A stretch of DNA of 64,000 bases from CAWJMN01 sp963844055 (GTDB taxonomy: Bacteria; Planctomycetota; Planctomycetia; Pirellulales; Pirellulaceae), in NCBI GenBank assembly GCA_963844055.1, contig CAWJMN010000002.1, forward strand, positions 930,001 through 994,000, given 5' to 3'. The translations under genes were made by a program, and so were the position numbers. This document shows positions 9,190-18,527 of this stretch, one piece after another. Numbering within the stretch: position 1 is the stretch's first letter; each line of letters starts with the position of its first letter. The notes beneath the pieces were generated by a model that ran no database searches, was not told the origin of the DNA, and saw nothing but the letters and a program-made list of their open reading frames with translations.

Positions 9190-9699
9190 ATGGCCAAGCT
9201 TGCCGAGACTCTTGTTATTGAGTACTTCAATCGCGCTGGCTATGCCACAGTCCAGGGGATTAAGAAGGGATATAACGAATGGGACTTGCTTGCAATTCGC
9301 ATTGCCTCGGGAAAGCCTGAGGCTGTACATGTTGAGGTTCAGGTTAGTTTTGATCCGATTGGATTTTTGTCGGCAAACAACGCAAAAAAGCGTACCGATG
9401 AGCAACTGGAAGCGGACATGGAAAAGTGGTTTGCGAAAAAGTTTGCTAATGAAAAACTGAAGACTATCCATGAAGCCTTTTACAAAGGGAATTGGTCGAA
9501 TTGCTTCGTATATGGCGAAATCCGTGACAAACGTGAACTTGGCTTCCTGAGTAAAAGAAAAGTCAAGCTAATACCATTTCATGATGTACTAGATACACTC
9601 TGCAATATACGTCCACAAAAAGTTCCGTTCACTGCGGAAGGGAAAGATCTTGTGGAGATCATTCGAAATGTTCAGAGGCGATTTCATTGCGAGCCATAG
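9190..9699 (+). CDS. Small protein with possible PD-(D/E)XK nuclease fold
   Basis: 169 residues, preceded by AAGGAC. No signal peptide. The N-terminal half has the spacing of a restriction-endonuclease-like core: E6 in the first helix (AKLAETLVIEYFNRAGY), then NEWDLLAIR with D32, then a strand EAVHVEVQVSF carrying ExQ. This resembles the E...D...E-x-Q/K pattern of Holliday-junction-resolvase-like or Mrr-like nucleases. The first acidic residue and the Q in place of K are not decisive. The C-terminal half is basic and unassigned. The gene is visibly AT-richer than its neighbours and lies beside dispersed repeats, which suggests acquisition. Nuclease activity is inference. Confidence 0.5.
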   Translation: MAKLAETLVIEYFNRAGYATVQGIKKGYNEWDLLAIRIASGKPEAVHVEVQVSFDPIGFLSANNAKKRTDEQLEADMEKWFAKKFANEKLKTIHEAFYKGNWSNCFVYGEIRDKRELGFLSKRKVKLIPFHDVLDTLCNIRPQKVPFTAEGKDLVEIIRNVQRRFHCEP

Positions 9700-9719
9700 G
9701 TTCTTGCCTTTCATCTAAC

Positions 9720-9758
9720 GTAGGGTGGTGTCGAGCGGCAAAGCCGCGATGACCCACC
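9720..9758 (+). repeat. Dispersed repeat, copy 1
   Basis: GTAGGGTGGTGTCGAGC, a variable GC-rich centre, then GATGACCCACC. The same ends occur in opposite orientation at 10658-10692, so the two copies bracket the small secreted protein gene. No transposase or target duplication is seen. Confidence 0.6.
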
Positions 9759-9942
9759 AGCGTAGAAAGCACGTTTGCCCTATTCATCTTTCTAGGGCAG
9801 GCGCTTATACAATTAAGAAATTCTCTAGCCAGCTAGACGTTTGGCGTTTAATGTGGCTTCACTGGCCAAGCTAGGATAAGCTAGGCGTGATTGGTTGCTC
9901 ATTCTGTCAGCGTAGCAACTCTCCTTTTAGAAAGTGCTAGTC

Positions 9943-10476
9943 ATGAAAATGCCGTACAGTTTCGGGGTACTCTGTTTGAGCGTTTTCGCAGTGCTTGCAT
10001 TGCTTGGTTTTTCGTCACCGGCAGATGAAAAGTCGGAAAAGCGTTTCTACATCACAGATATTCAAAGAGGTAAATTGATTGGCGACTTGGGGTATCCCAT
10101 GGGGACGGTTGTTCGCATCACAGGGAAAAGTCTCGGAAGGGATCAGTCCCGCGCAAAGGGGTTTGATGACGTCACTTGGCTAGAAATCGAGTCGGTCAAT
10201 GGGAAGAAACTGGAGCGTTCCATCAAGAGATTCCACTATCGTGGAATTGACACTTCTTATTCTTCGGCAGAATCTCCGGTGCTTGAAAAAGGTGCACCTT
10301 TTGACTTCTTTGTGTATGAGACCTGTGGTTACCATGGCCTCGTCGATATTCCGAAAGAACTGGAGCGCGAGTTGACTGCCAATATTGCTGGGGTGCCATT
10401 TAGCCTTAGCATCTCTCTGCAGTTTTTAAAAGATAACCGTCCCAAAACGCCGCCTCGCGCCGTTCCGCAAAAGTAA
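9943..10476 (+). CDS. Small secreted protein, unknown function
   Basis: About 177 residues from ATG 9943, with AGAAAG upstream; an in-frame GTG at 9934 is also possible. The N-terminus is a signal peptide (FGVLCLSVFAVLALLGFSSPA). The mature part contains RFYITDIQRGKLIGDLGYPMGTVVRITGK, which suggests a small beta-rich domain, and a conserved-looking FDFFVYETCGYHG. The C-terminus is Pro/Lys-rich. No known domain is recognised. The gene lies between two inverted copies of a dispersed repeat in an AT-richer patch together with the nuclease-like gene, so it may be accessory DNA. Confidence 0.6.
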   Translation: MKMPYSFGVLCLSVFAVLALLGFSSPADEKSEKRFYITDIQRGKLIGDLGYPMGTVVRITGKSLGRDQSRAKGFDDVTWLEIESVNGKKLERSIKRFHYRGIDTSYSSAESPVLEKGAPFDFFVYETCGYHGLVDIPKELERELTANIAGVPFSLSISLQFLKDNRPKTPPRAVPQK

Positions 10477-10657
10477 CGCTTCCGATTCGACTTCACTTCC
10501 ATCAAAAGGTGTGGTGGGTAGATGCTGATCCACTGGTGCGGGCACGACGCACGCTTGCCGAAGGGAAGAAGTGATTGGCTTGTTGTCGATCAAAAGCCCC
10601 GCAGATTTGTCGGGCGGAGCGAGCTAGTCTATCGGGCCGTCCACTGAGTGCGTGCAT

Positions 10658-10692
10658 GGTGGGTCATCGCCTACGGCTCGACACCACCCTAC
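10658..10692 (-). repeat. Dispersed repeat, copy 2 (inverted)
   Basis: GGTGGGTCATC, a short centre, then GCTCGACACCACCCTAC. This is the reverse complement of the ends of copy 1 at 9720-9758, with a different centre. Confidence 0.6.
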
Positions 10693-10746
10693 TGCGTCGT
10701 CTACCCCTTAATGCCATTGTGAATATGGAAGTAAGCGTGGCGAAAT

Positions 10747-10838
10747 GGGTGGCACGTCCCTGGAGGCGCAGCCGAAGGGCGTGGTGAAATACGACGCGGT
10801 TTGCCACGCCCTTCCCGGTGGTCAGGGACGTGCCACCC
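10747..10838. repeat. 92-bp interrupted palindrome (REP- or MITE-like)
   Basis: The outer arms GGGTGGCACGTCCCTG (10747-10762) and CAGGGACGTGCCACCC (10823-10838) are perfect complements. Inner arms GAAGGGCGTGG (10774-10784) and CCACGCCCTTC (10804-10814) are also perfect. The element would form a long two-part hairpin as RNA or cruciform DNA. It lies about 90 bp beyond the stop of the PEP carboxylase gene. No T-run follows, so it does not look like a simple terminator. Confidence 0.75.
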
Positions 10839-10930
10839 AGACGGACAGATAGGTCAATTACTACGTCAAAAACTCAGCAACGTTACGACCGCGCATTAGC
10901 AAACGAGTGCTTATCGATTTGCAACCTGCC

Positions 10931-13681
10931 CTACCCCGTTGTCCGCATACCAGCGGCAATGCCCTGTACGGTTAAACGAAGCAAATCTCGCAGCTGCTGA
11001 GCTTGCTCTGGCGTAGCGTCGGCCGGCAAACTGCGACGGCGTTTAAGTAAGTCGATCTGAATCAAGTTCAATGGATCGATATACGGGTTACGGAAATCGA
11101 TCGAGCTTTGGAACCAAGGGGTCGAACCCAAAAGCTCATTCCCGCCAACCAAATCGAGCAAGGCTTGCCGCGTACGATCGCGCTCGCGGGCGATCATGCC
11201 CCAACAATTGCCGCGCTCGTCCGCTTCATCATCCAATTCGGCATAATGCTGGGCGATGTACATGTCCGCCTTCGCCAGTGCCAGCGACGCATTGTCAATC
11301 GTGGCCTGCATGAAGGGCCACTCTCGATACATTTCGCACACGATCTGCCAAGAGGCGCGATCTCGGTACTTAATCTCGCTAAGCGCTGCTCCCAGTCCAT
11401 ACCAGGCGGGAATCATGCAGCGATTTTGCGTCCACGAAAACACCCAGGGGATCGCCCGCAAATCATTAAGCGTTCTTTCGCCACGTCGGCGCGATGGACG
11501 AGAGCCAATCGGCAAATTCTCGATCTCTTCAATCGGAGTCGCCGAGGAGAAAAAGCGAATGAAGCCCGGCTGATCGACAAGCTCACGATAGGCGACAAAC
11601 GATCGCCGCGAAAGCTCTTCGGTCATCTTCCGCCAGGTCGGCTTCACTTGAACACCAGGCAATGCCGACGCCATCAACGTTGCCCAGGTCACCTGTTCCA
11701 AATGGCGGAAGGCAACCTGCGTATCATCGTAACGCTCGGCCAACACTTCCCCTTGTTCCGTAAGGCGCAAGCTTCCATCCAAAGCGTTCGGCGGAAGCGA
11801 AGAAATCCCGCGAGCGGCCGGACCACCGCCACGTCCCAGCGAACCGCCTCGGCCATGGAAAAACGTCACGCTTACGCCATGTCTGTCCGCCGTATCTTGC
11901 AGCCCGCTCTGCGCTTCGTACAAACCCCAACAGGCCGCGAGATAGCCACCGTCTTTGGTGCTGTCCGAATATCCCACCATGATGATTTGTCGATCACCTT
12001 GGCGCGAAAGATGATCACGATAAAGGGGATGCTCCAAAATGGACGCCAACGTCTGGGGCGAATTTCGCAGGTCGTCGATCTTTTCAAACAGCGGGATGAT
12101 CCGCAGCTCGCAAGGTTTCTCATCTGCAGGAGCATGAGCCTGGGCCCAGCGCCACAGCCAAAGGACATTCAGCACATCGCTGGGGCACTGTGTCAGCGAA
12201 ATCACATGGCCGCCGATACAGTTAGGACCAAACGTTGCGAGGGCTTGATGCAACAGCCGGAACAGTTCGAGCGTATCACGCACCAGCTCTGAAAAACTCT
12301 CAACCGGCAAAGCTTCTTTCCAAGACAATGATTTAGAAAGCACTTCGCAGCGTTCTACTTCGGGCAACTCGGCAAAGTTCTCTGCCAGGCCCAGCTTGGA
12401 AAAGATCTCGGTCATCACTTCGCGATAACGGCGGGCATCTTGCCGCATATCCAGCCGAGTGAGATGCAGACCAAACACATGGGTCAGATCGAGCCAGCGT
12501 TGCACTTCACTATCTGCCAACAGTTTGCTGTGATGGGATTGCAGACTGTCACGCATGACTTCTAGATCGACCGCTAAATCTGAACCATCGCGATAGGCAC
12601 CAACGGCCATCGCCTCGCCTGGAACTAATGCCAGCGATTGTCGTAACCGCCATTGCACCAGCGTGATCCAGCGTCGGTAAACCTCTAGCGGGGCAATCGG
12701 CTCCAGCGCCTTCGCCAAATCAGGCCACTGCTTGGCCAGTTCTTCCGTGCGACGCGTCAGTACCGTATCGGCTTCTGTCTCACGGACGGAGATGCTCAAA
12801 AAGTCATAGGCTTGCTTACAGAGCGCCAGGTGCTGATTGATGGCCATCTGTCGCAGCAAGATCAGCGTCTTGCGAGATACCGGCGCGGTCACATTCGGAT
12901 TGCCGTCGCGGTCACCTCCCATCCAAGAACCAAATCGCAAAAAGAGCGGGACGCGAATCTCGTCATGGGGATAATGCGTCGCCAAGGCCTTACGCAAAGA
13001 TTGATAAACCTGCGGCACCACTTCCCACAAACGTGGAGTGATCGAAAGACCGCGTTCAACTTCCTCGAGCACCGTTGGCTTTTCAGGACGAAGGAAGTCC
13101 GTCTGCCAAAGCACGGTTAGGTCCATCCGAATCCGTTGCTCCAGCCGCTCTCGCTCACGCTGCAACAAATCGGTTCGGTCGAGTTCTTGCAACGCATGAC
13201 GCATGCGGCGTAACTTGGCCCGAATCGAACGGCGTTTTGCTTCGCTGGGATGTGCCGTAAAGACCAGTTCAATCGAAACATTCTCAAGAGCTTTTTGAAC
13301 TTGCTCGGCCGTGAAGCCCTTCTCTTTGAGGCTCGCAATGCCAGCCCCAATCGACTCACTGATGGAACCTGGGTACTTTTCTTTTTCTCGACTGCGCAGC
13401 ACACGGATGCGATGACGATCCTCGGCCAGGTTGGCAAGGTCAAAGAAGATGCTGAACGCGCGAGCGACCACGCGGGCATCGGGCATGCTTAGCCCTTTGA
13501 TCTTTTCAGCAAGTTCGGGCTCGGCCGTATGATCGCCACTTCGTCGGCGGCGTGAAAGCTGTCGCACCCCTTCGATCAGATCGAACGAACCAGCCCCCGC
13601 CTGTTCAACGATCACCTCGCCCAGCATGTCTCCGAGCATTTGCACGTCGCGGCGTAGAAGTTCGTTGCTAACCATAGCCAT
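10931..13681 (-). CDS. ppc: Phosphoenolpyruvate carboxylase
   Basis: 916 residues, the usual length. PEPC adds bicarbonate to PEP to make oxaloacetate and so refills the TCA cycle. Family signatures are intact: VFTAHPSEAKRRSI around the catalytic His (H144), GSWMGGDRDGNP at 251-262, VGYSDSTKDGG near 569-579, the mobile loop FHGRGGSLGRGGGP at 608-621, and the C-terminal MRTTG that closes the active site. It is cytosolic, with no signal peptide. The start is ATG 13681 with GGCGGATCTT upstream; a second ATG two codons later is equally possible. It is a single-gene unit on the minus strand, divergent from the SGNH hydrolase gene. Confidence 0.96.
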   Translation of the reverse strand: MAMVSNELLRRDVQMLGDMLGEVIVEQAGAGSFDLIEGVRQLSRRRRSGDHTAEPELAEKIKGLSMPDARVVARAFSIFFDLANLAEDRHRIRVLRSREKEKYPGSISESIGAGIASLKEKGFTAEQVQKALENVSIELVFTAHPSEAKRRSIRAKLRRMRHALQELDRTDLLQRERERLEQRIRMDLTVLWQTDFLRPEKPTVLEEVERGLSITPRLWEVVPQVYQSLRKALATHYPHDEIRVPLFLRFGSWMGGDRDGNPNVTAPVSRKTLILLRQMAINQHLALCKQAYDFLSISVRETEADTVLTRRTEELAKQWPDLAKALEPIAPLEVYRRWITLVQWRLRQSLALVPGEAMAVGAYRDGSDLAVDLEVMRDSLQSHHSKLLADSEVQRWLDLTHVFGLHLTRLDMRQDARRYREVMTEIFSKLGLAENFAELPEVERCEVLSKSLSWKEALPVESFSELVRDTLELFRLLHQALATFGPNCIGGHVISLTQCPSDVLNVLWLWRWAQAHAPADEKPCELRIIPLFEKIDDLRNSPQTLASILEHPLYRDHLSRQGDRQIIMVGYSDSTKDGGYLAACWGLYEAQSGLQDTADRHGVSVTFFHGRGGSLGRGGGPAARGISSLPPNALDGSLRLTEQGEVLAERYDDTQVAFRHLEQVTWATLMASALPGVQVKPTWRKMTEELSRRSFVAYRELVDQPGFIRFFSSATPIEEIENLPIGSRPSRRRGERTLNDLRAIPWVFSWTQNRCMIPAWYGLGAALSEIKYRDRASWQIVCEMYREWPFMQATIDNASLALAKADMYIAQHYAELDDEADERGNCWGMIARERDRTRQALLDLVGGNELLGSTPWFQSSIDFRNPYIDPLNLIQIDLLKRRRSLPADATPEQAQQLRDLLRLTVQGIAAGMRTTG

Positions 13682-14078
13682 AAGATCCGCCTGCCCCTAG
13701 AGAGGAGAAAAACTGCTTTAACGGCAAATTCTATGCCGCAGCTAGCGTCCTCCAATCTACTCCCTCTAAGCACAATCACGCCAGCGGTTTGCGAGAATTG
13801 CGAGCCGACTTTGCACCGTAAGGTACTTGCCCATTTAGATTTAGGTTGCCCAAGATCTAGGCAAACAACGTTCCTGGGCGGACGCACCCATGTAGGTTTT
13901 CTTCGGCCGGCACAAACCACAAAGGAAAGCCGTTCTGCCACTAAGCGAGCTTCATTGGCGGCCCTATCGCCACTAAGGGGACCTACCGAGAGAGGGCCCG
14001 CGACTGATTTCCTGGCCGCATGGTATAAATTGGGCCTGCAAAAATCCCCACCTTCCTGCATTCTGCTGAGAAACGACC
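13682..14078. other. 397-bp divergent intergenic region (ppc / SGNH hydrolase)
   Basis: It should hold both promoters. A quasi-palindrome with TTGCC at 13846-13850 and GGCAA at 13860-13864 around AGATCT is the only notable structure. No confident promoter boxes or small genes are seen. Confidence 0.4.
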
Positions 14079-14825
14079 ATGCCAGTGCTAACTCAAAAAC
14101 TGCCGACTCTTTTGCTGCTTATCCTGTGGAGCGTTGTTGGCGTTTCCGCTCAAGCGGCCGATAAGGTCCAACCTGCCGCGCCACTTCACGTCGGAAAGCT
14201 GAAGGCGAACAAGGTTCTATTCCTGGGTAACAGCATCACCTTGCATGGCCCTTTGGAGAGCATCGGTTGGAAGGGAAATTGGGGCATGGCAGCAACCAGC
14301 CAAGACAAGGACTATGTCCACTTGGTCACTGCACAAATTCAAAAGGTCGCCGGCGGCAAGCCAGAGATCCTCGTGAAAAACATTGCCGACTTTGAGCGCA
14401 ATCATGCAACGTACGATGTGGAAAAGTCCTTGAAAGAGGCACTCGACTTTAAGGCCGACATCATCGTGATTGCGATTGGCGAAAACGTGCCTGGCCTCGC
14501 AACGCCCGAAGCTCAAGCCAACTATCACAAGGCCTTTGACAACCTCCTCGATCAGTTGCACAAGCACGAAAACGCAACCATCTTCATTCGCTCGACCTTT
14601 TGGAACGACATCACCAAGAATTCGATCATGGCCGAATGCTGCCATCGTGATAGCGATATCTTTGTTGACCTCGGCGGCCTCGACAAAGACGAAAAGAACT
14701 TTGCTCGCTCGGAACAAAAGATCGAACACGCCGGCGTTGCTGGCCACCCTGGCGATACCGGCATGAAGGCCATCGCCGACGCCATTTGGAAGGCGATTGA
14801 AAAACGGGGCCAGATTTCGAAATAG
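14079..14825 (+). CDS. Secreted SGNH/GDSL-family hydrolase
   Basis: 248 residues. The signal peptide (KLPTLLLLILWSVVGVSAQAA) is followed by KVLFLGNSITLHG, where S52 in GNSIT takes the place of the GDS nucleophile, as in many planctomycete members. IVIAIGENVPG corresponds to block III (G-x-N), and GHPGDTGMKAI near the C-terminus supplies the catalytic His with a preceding acidic region. SGNH enzymes are esterases or deacetylases, often on polysaccharides; the substrate here cannot be read from sequence. Upstream GAGAAACG acts as the ribosome site. It is divergent from ppc, with no apparent operon partner. Confidence 0.8.
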   Translation: MPVLTQKLPTLLLLILWSVVGVSAQAADKVQPAAPLHVGKLKANKVLFLGNSITLHGPLESIGWKGNWGMAATSQDKDYVHLVTAQIQKVAGGKPEILVKNIADFERNHATYDVEKSLKEALDFKADIIVIAIGENVPGLATPEAQANYHKAFDNLLDQLHKHENATIFIRSTFWNDITKNSIMAECCHRDSDIFVDLGGLDKDEKNFARSEQKIEHAGVAGHPGDTGMKAIADAIWKAIEKRGQISK

Positions 14826-15111
14826 CTTGGGCTGCTAATAGAACGCCTTGATTTAGAAAGGGCTGGTCGCTTTCTGCGATTTCCATCACTGCAGGCAATC
14901 ACTTGCCTGCTCGAAAACCTCTGCGCGGATGGGTTGGCAAGAATTCTAAAGCAGGGCTGCTTTACATCGCCTGCGAAAACCCGCACAATCCACACATACT
15001 GGGGTAGGCCACCTACCCATTAACGGAGAATGCGCCCGCACATTCTGGCTGTGACGCCCGAGTGCGTAACCCGGCGAAACTCCTCCAGCGACAGTGTGTA
15101 GGGAACTCTTC

Positions 15112-16556
15112 ATGATTTCGATCACTGAGCAGTTTGTGGAGGCGGCCGCCCCCAATACCGAGGCAGCCAAAAACGGACGCGGATTGGTCCTAAAAAACAA
15201 GTTCCTTTCACTACATCGCTCGGCTGATGACACGCTGCTGTTTGGCGAATGCCAAGGGAGTGGCAAGACTCCCTATTTATGCTCGGCCGACTTTGCTGCG
15301 CCGGAAGCGGCCGTCTACCGCTGCAACTGCCCCAGCCGACAGTTTCCTTGCAAACACTCCCTAGGGCTTCTGTTCTGTTACGCCCAAGGCAAGCCATTCA
15401 CCGTTGCCGAAGTTCCGCCGGAGATTTCTGCGAAGCGTGAAAAGTCGGCCGCACGGGTGGAAAAAAAGAAGGAAGAGGCCGAGAAGCCACGCGTGGTGAA
15501 CAAGTCGGCCCTGACGAAAAAGATCAAGGCCCAACTCGAAGGGATCGACCTGCTTGAGAAGCTAACTCTGGACCTTGTGCGACTGGGAATTGGCAACATG
15601 AACGCCAAGTCAGCCAGCGAAGTTGAAGAACAAGCCAAGCAACTAGGAAATGCCTACCTGCCCGGCGCACAAGCTGCCTTACATCGCTATACCAAGCTGT
15701 TTTCCAACGATGATGGAGAAAAGCTCGCGAGTTCGGCGCGTGAATCGATTTATAGCGAAGCACTCGACCAGCTAGGCCGACTGCATTCGCTTGTCAAACA
15801 GGGGCGAACCTATTTGCAAAATCGATTGGCCGATCCGGAACTTGCGCCGAGACAAATTCGGGCATCGCGGCTTGGCTGGGGCATGCTTGGCAACTGCGAG
15901 AGCTCAAAGAATCGGGCCTGGTTGAGACCGATGTCGAGCTTGTGCAACTGGCGTTTAATCTGCACGAGGATTTGGCGAAGCAAGAATATGTAGATACAGG
16001 CATCTGGATGAATCTAGCCACGGGGCGAATCCAGGCGTCGCAAAACTTTCGTCCCTTCAAGGCGGCAAAGTACATCAAAAGCGAAGACAGCTTTTTTGAT
16101 GTCGCGCAAATCAAAGAGCTATGCATCTATCCGGGGGACGTCAATCCTCGTATTCGTTGGGAGGGAATGCTCTCGCGCCCGATTGAACCCCAGGACTTGC
16201 AAGCGATTCGTCGTCACGGACAGGCCGATTTTGCCAAGGTCATCAAAGAGGTAAAGTCGCAGTTAAAGGGGCCGCTGGCCGACAAGCAGCCCATCTATGC
16301 TTTGAACTTCCAGCGGATTGGCCAGGTGGAAGGCTCGCTGGTCGTTGAAGATGAAAAGGGAGAACGGCTGGTGATGACGGATCGCGGCATGTCAGAAGAG
16401 CCGCGAAGTTGCCACCTATTGCCACTTCTGCCTGCGGAGGTTTTCCAAAACAACACGCTCATTGCTCGTTTTCGGCATGATTTGGACACTCGCAAATTAC
16501 AAATCAAACCGCTGAGCTTTGTCACGGCCAATGCCATCGTACGACTGACGTTCTAA
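15112..16556 (+). pseudogene. SWIM zinc-finger protein, interrupted by a single-base frameshift
   Basis: The reading frame from ATG 15112 carries a SWIM zinc site C71-x-C73-x6-C80-x-H82 (CNCPSRQFPCKH), then a Lys/Glu-rich linker and a helical domain. It goes out of frame near 15848 and would stop at 15993 with unlikely sequence. The frame one base back reads AETNSGIAAWLGHAWQLRELKE and continues sensibly to 16556. One G missing at CCGAGAC would explain it. The repaired protein has about 481 residues. It resembles E. coli YehQ-type SWIM proteins, which occur with MoxR, DUF5682 and VWA genes, exactly as seen downstream. It could be a true mutation or a sequencing error. Confidence 0.75.
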
Positions 16557-16652
16557 CGCATTGCACTGAATGAATTGTACTGGGCTCTTTGAACGGTCAT
16601 CCTTTTTGTCGGCTGCTCTACCTCTCCTTCTAATCGTGGCGGACTGATCCTT

Positions 16653-18458
16653 ATGAGCATTCCGGTTCTGACGCAAGTTTATGACGAGGTTCGGCGGCTT
16701 TCGATCGCGGGCAGCTTGGTTGCCAGCGGCGACTTTCGACTGAAGAAGCTTGTCGCGCCGCTAGAACAATCCGGGCAAAAGGCGCCGGTGTTTGCCAAGG
16801 TGGCTCAGGCGGTTACCAAACTCGTCGAATCGACGGAAAAGACTTCTGCCGAAGCGCTGCTCGATCTTAGCACCTTGATTAATGCGATCCTTTACACCCA
16901 AGGTGAAACGGGAATCGCTGGCACGCTAACGCCGATTGTGACAACCGACCTCGGCCAGCAACAGATACGAACCTCCGCTCGGGTTTTGAAGCCGCTACTA
17001 CAGGCACTTTCGGAAACGGGTTCCGGGCGGACAGAGACCGTTAAAGAGGCCATCGAGCGTGGTACTTTCAAGGATTTGCGATTGGTCGGGCCGGCGCTGG
17101 GGGCACTGGATGATCCCCATGGTGAAGTCGCGGAACTCATCATGCAACATGTGCTGCCTCTTTATGGCCAAGCGATCCTGCCCGAACTGCGAGAGCGATT
17201 GAACTTGCAAGGCAAGACGGGACACGAACGTCGCCTACGTTTGATGCATCAACTCGATCCTGACGGAACACGCGAAATCGTGAAGCGCGCTCTTGATGAA
17301 GGATCGAAGGGGATGCGCGTGGTGGCGATCGAGTGCCTGGGAAGCTCTCCCGAAGACCTGTCGTTTTTGCTCGAACAATCCAAGGCCAAGGCTAAAGATG
17401 TTCGCCTAGCGGCCATGAAAGCGCTCGCCAAAAGCAGTTCGGACGAAGCCGCACAAGTTCTGTGCAAAGCGATACAAGGTGCCGAGCTAGAAGTGGCATC
17501 GGCTCCCATTTGTGATAGCCAGCACCCGCTGGTCGTGAAGACCCTGATCGAGCAGACCAAGGCGGAGTGGAGCGAATTGCTGGGCTCCGATTCAAAGGAT
17601 CGAGAGGCGATCTCCAAACGGGCCACGCGATTATTGCTATTGCTGAATTGCTTCCGTCAAAGGAATGACAAACTAAGCATCGCCTGTTTGCAGGAGCTAT
17701 TTGCTGACCGAAACAAGCTGGCCAGCATCAAGGGAGATCCTGGAGGACAAGATGTGCATCGCCGGTTGGTGCTGCTGTTTTCCGTCGGTCCGGCAGTGCT
17801 GCAAAAGGCCGTCATTGGGGTGCACACAACGCTCACGGAGGAGGAACTGGCCGACGTCTTTTGGGCGGCTCGCAAGTTGCTATCGCCAGCGGAGCTGTTT
17901 GAAACGTTCAGTCCTTATCTGACTGCCCCGTTCGATGCGAAGAAGAAAGGGAATCCGGCGTTTCTGCGTCGCAAAGCCATCATCGAAGGAATTTGTCATC
18001 CGTATCGCTGGCGATGGTTTCACCGCCAGTTCCTTATCGACACCAAAGATGATGCGCCGATTTTGTACGACCTGCGCTGGTTAGATTTAGCGCTCGATCA
18101 ACGGATCGAAGAACTGGCCAACGCTTTGGCAACGTCCGGTCATAAACGGTGCCTCCTGCTACTTTCGCAGTGGTTTGAAGAAAAGCTAGTGACGTCGACG
18201 AACCTCAATGAATTGCAAGAATTGGTGCGAGCGATGACTCGCATCAAACACCCCAAGGCAACCGATGCGGTCATTGCGACGATCAAGAAGTTTAACGCGT
18301 CAAACTCCTACTATTCGCTATATGCGATTGGCCAATCGATTGCCGAATTGCCCAAGACTTCATTACCCCAACTAGAAGCGATGATGTCGACCCTTTCCGA
18401 CAAGATGATCGACCAACTGCTAGACTACATGACGCAGCTTAAAACGCGGCCCGAATGA
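16653..18458 (+). CDS. HEAT-repeat protein of the SWIM-MoxR-DUF5682-VWA cluster
   Basis: 601 residues, no signal peptide. The middle part has HEAT-like helical repeats, for example LRLMHQLDPDGTREIVKRAL, GMRVVAIECLGSSPEDLSFL and DVRLAAMKALAKSSSDEAAQ (about residues 190-280). The N-terminal region (residues 1-190) is all-helical with a possible coiled part. The C-terminal third is unassigned and contains an aromatic stretch (HPYRWRWFHRQFLIDTKDDAP). HEAT arrays bind proteins, so a scaffold or client adaptor for the ATPase downstream is a reasonable guess. It lies 96 bp after the SWIM gene and 69 bp before the ATPase gene, all on the plus strand. Confidence 0.75.
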   Translation: MSIPVLTQVYDEVRRLSIAGSLVASGDFRLKKLVAPLEQSGQKAPVFAKVAQAVTKLVESTEKTSAEALLDLSTLINAILYTQGETGIAGTLTPIVTTDLGQQQIRTSARVLKPLLQALSETGSGRTETVKEAIERGTFKDLRLVGPALGALDDPHGEVAELIMQHVLPLYGQAILPELRERLNLQGKTGHERRLRLMHQLDPDGTREIVKRALDEGSKGMRVVAIECLGSSPEDLSFLLEQSKAKAKDVRLAAMKALAKSSSDEAAQVLCKAIQGAELEVASAPICDSQHPLVVKTLIEQTKAEWSELLGSDSKDREAISKRATRLLLLLNCFRQRNDKLSIACLQELFADRNKLASIKGDPGGQDVHRRLVLLFSVGPAVLQKAVIGVHTTLTEEELADVFWAARKLLSPAELFETFSPYLTAPFDAKKKGNPAFLRRKAIIEGICHPYRWRWFHRQFLIDTKDDAPILYDLRWLDLALDQRIEELANALATSGHKRCLLLLSQWFEEKLVTSTNLNELQELVRAMTRIKHPKATDAVIATIKKFNASNSYYSLYAIGQSIAELPKTSLPQLEAMMSTLSDKMIDQLLDYMTQLKTRPE

Positions 18459-18527
18459 TCTTGCTGACCATCGCTTACACCGAACCTTAAAACTGAATCC
18501 ACTATTCGCTCCACCCTTGGAGGATGC

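Larger units (their letters stand above)
10477..10930. other. 454-bp intergenic region with repeats
   Basis: No convincing gene. The region holds an inverted copy of the dispersed repeat (10658-10692), a large palindrome (10747-10838) and the 3' flank of the PEP carboxylase gene. Short open frames here are low-complexity readings of the repeats. Confidence 0.6.

Noticed and set aside
9720..10838. Insertion sequence or integron
   Set aside because: Repeats and a palindrome are present, but there is no transposase or integrase gene and no target-site duplication is recognisable.
11108..12292. 394-codon plus-strand frame inside ppc
   Set aside because: Antisense shadow of a conserved enzyme gene; no domain of its own.
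15942..16556. Independent 204-codon gene starting at GTG 15942
   Set aside because: It has no ribosome site and continues the SWIM protein across a one-base frameshift, so it is the second part of that gene.
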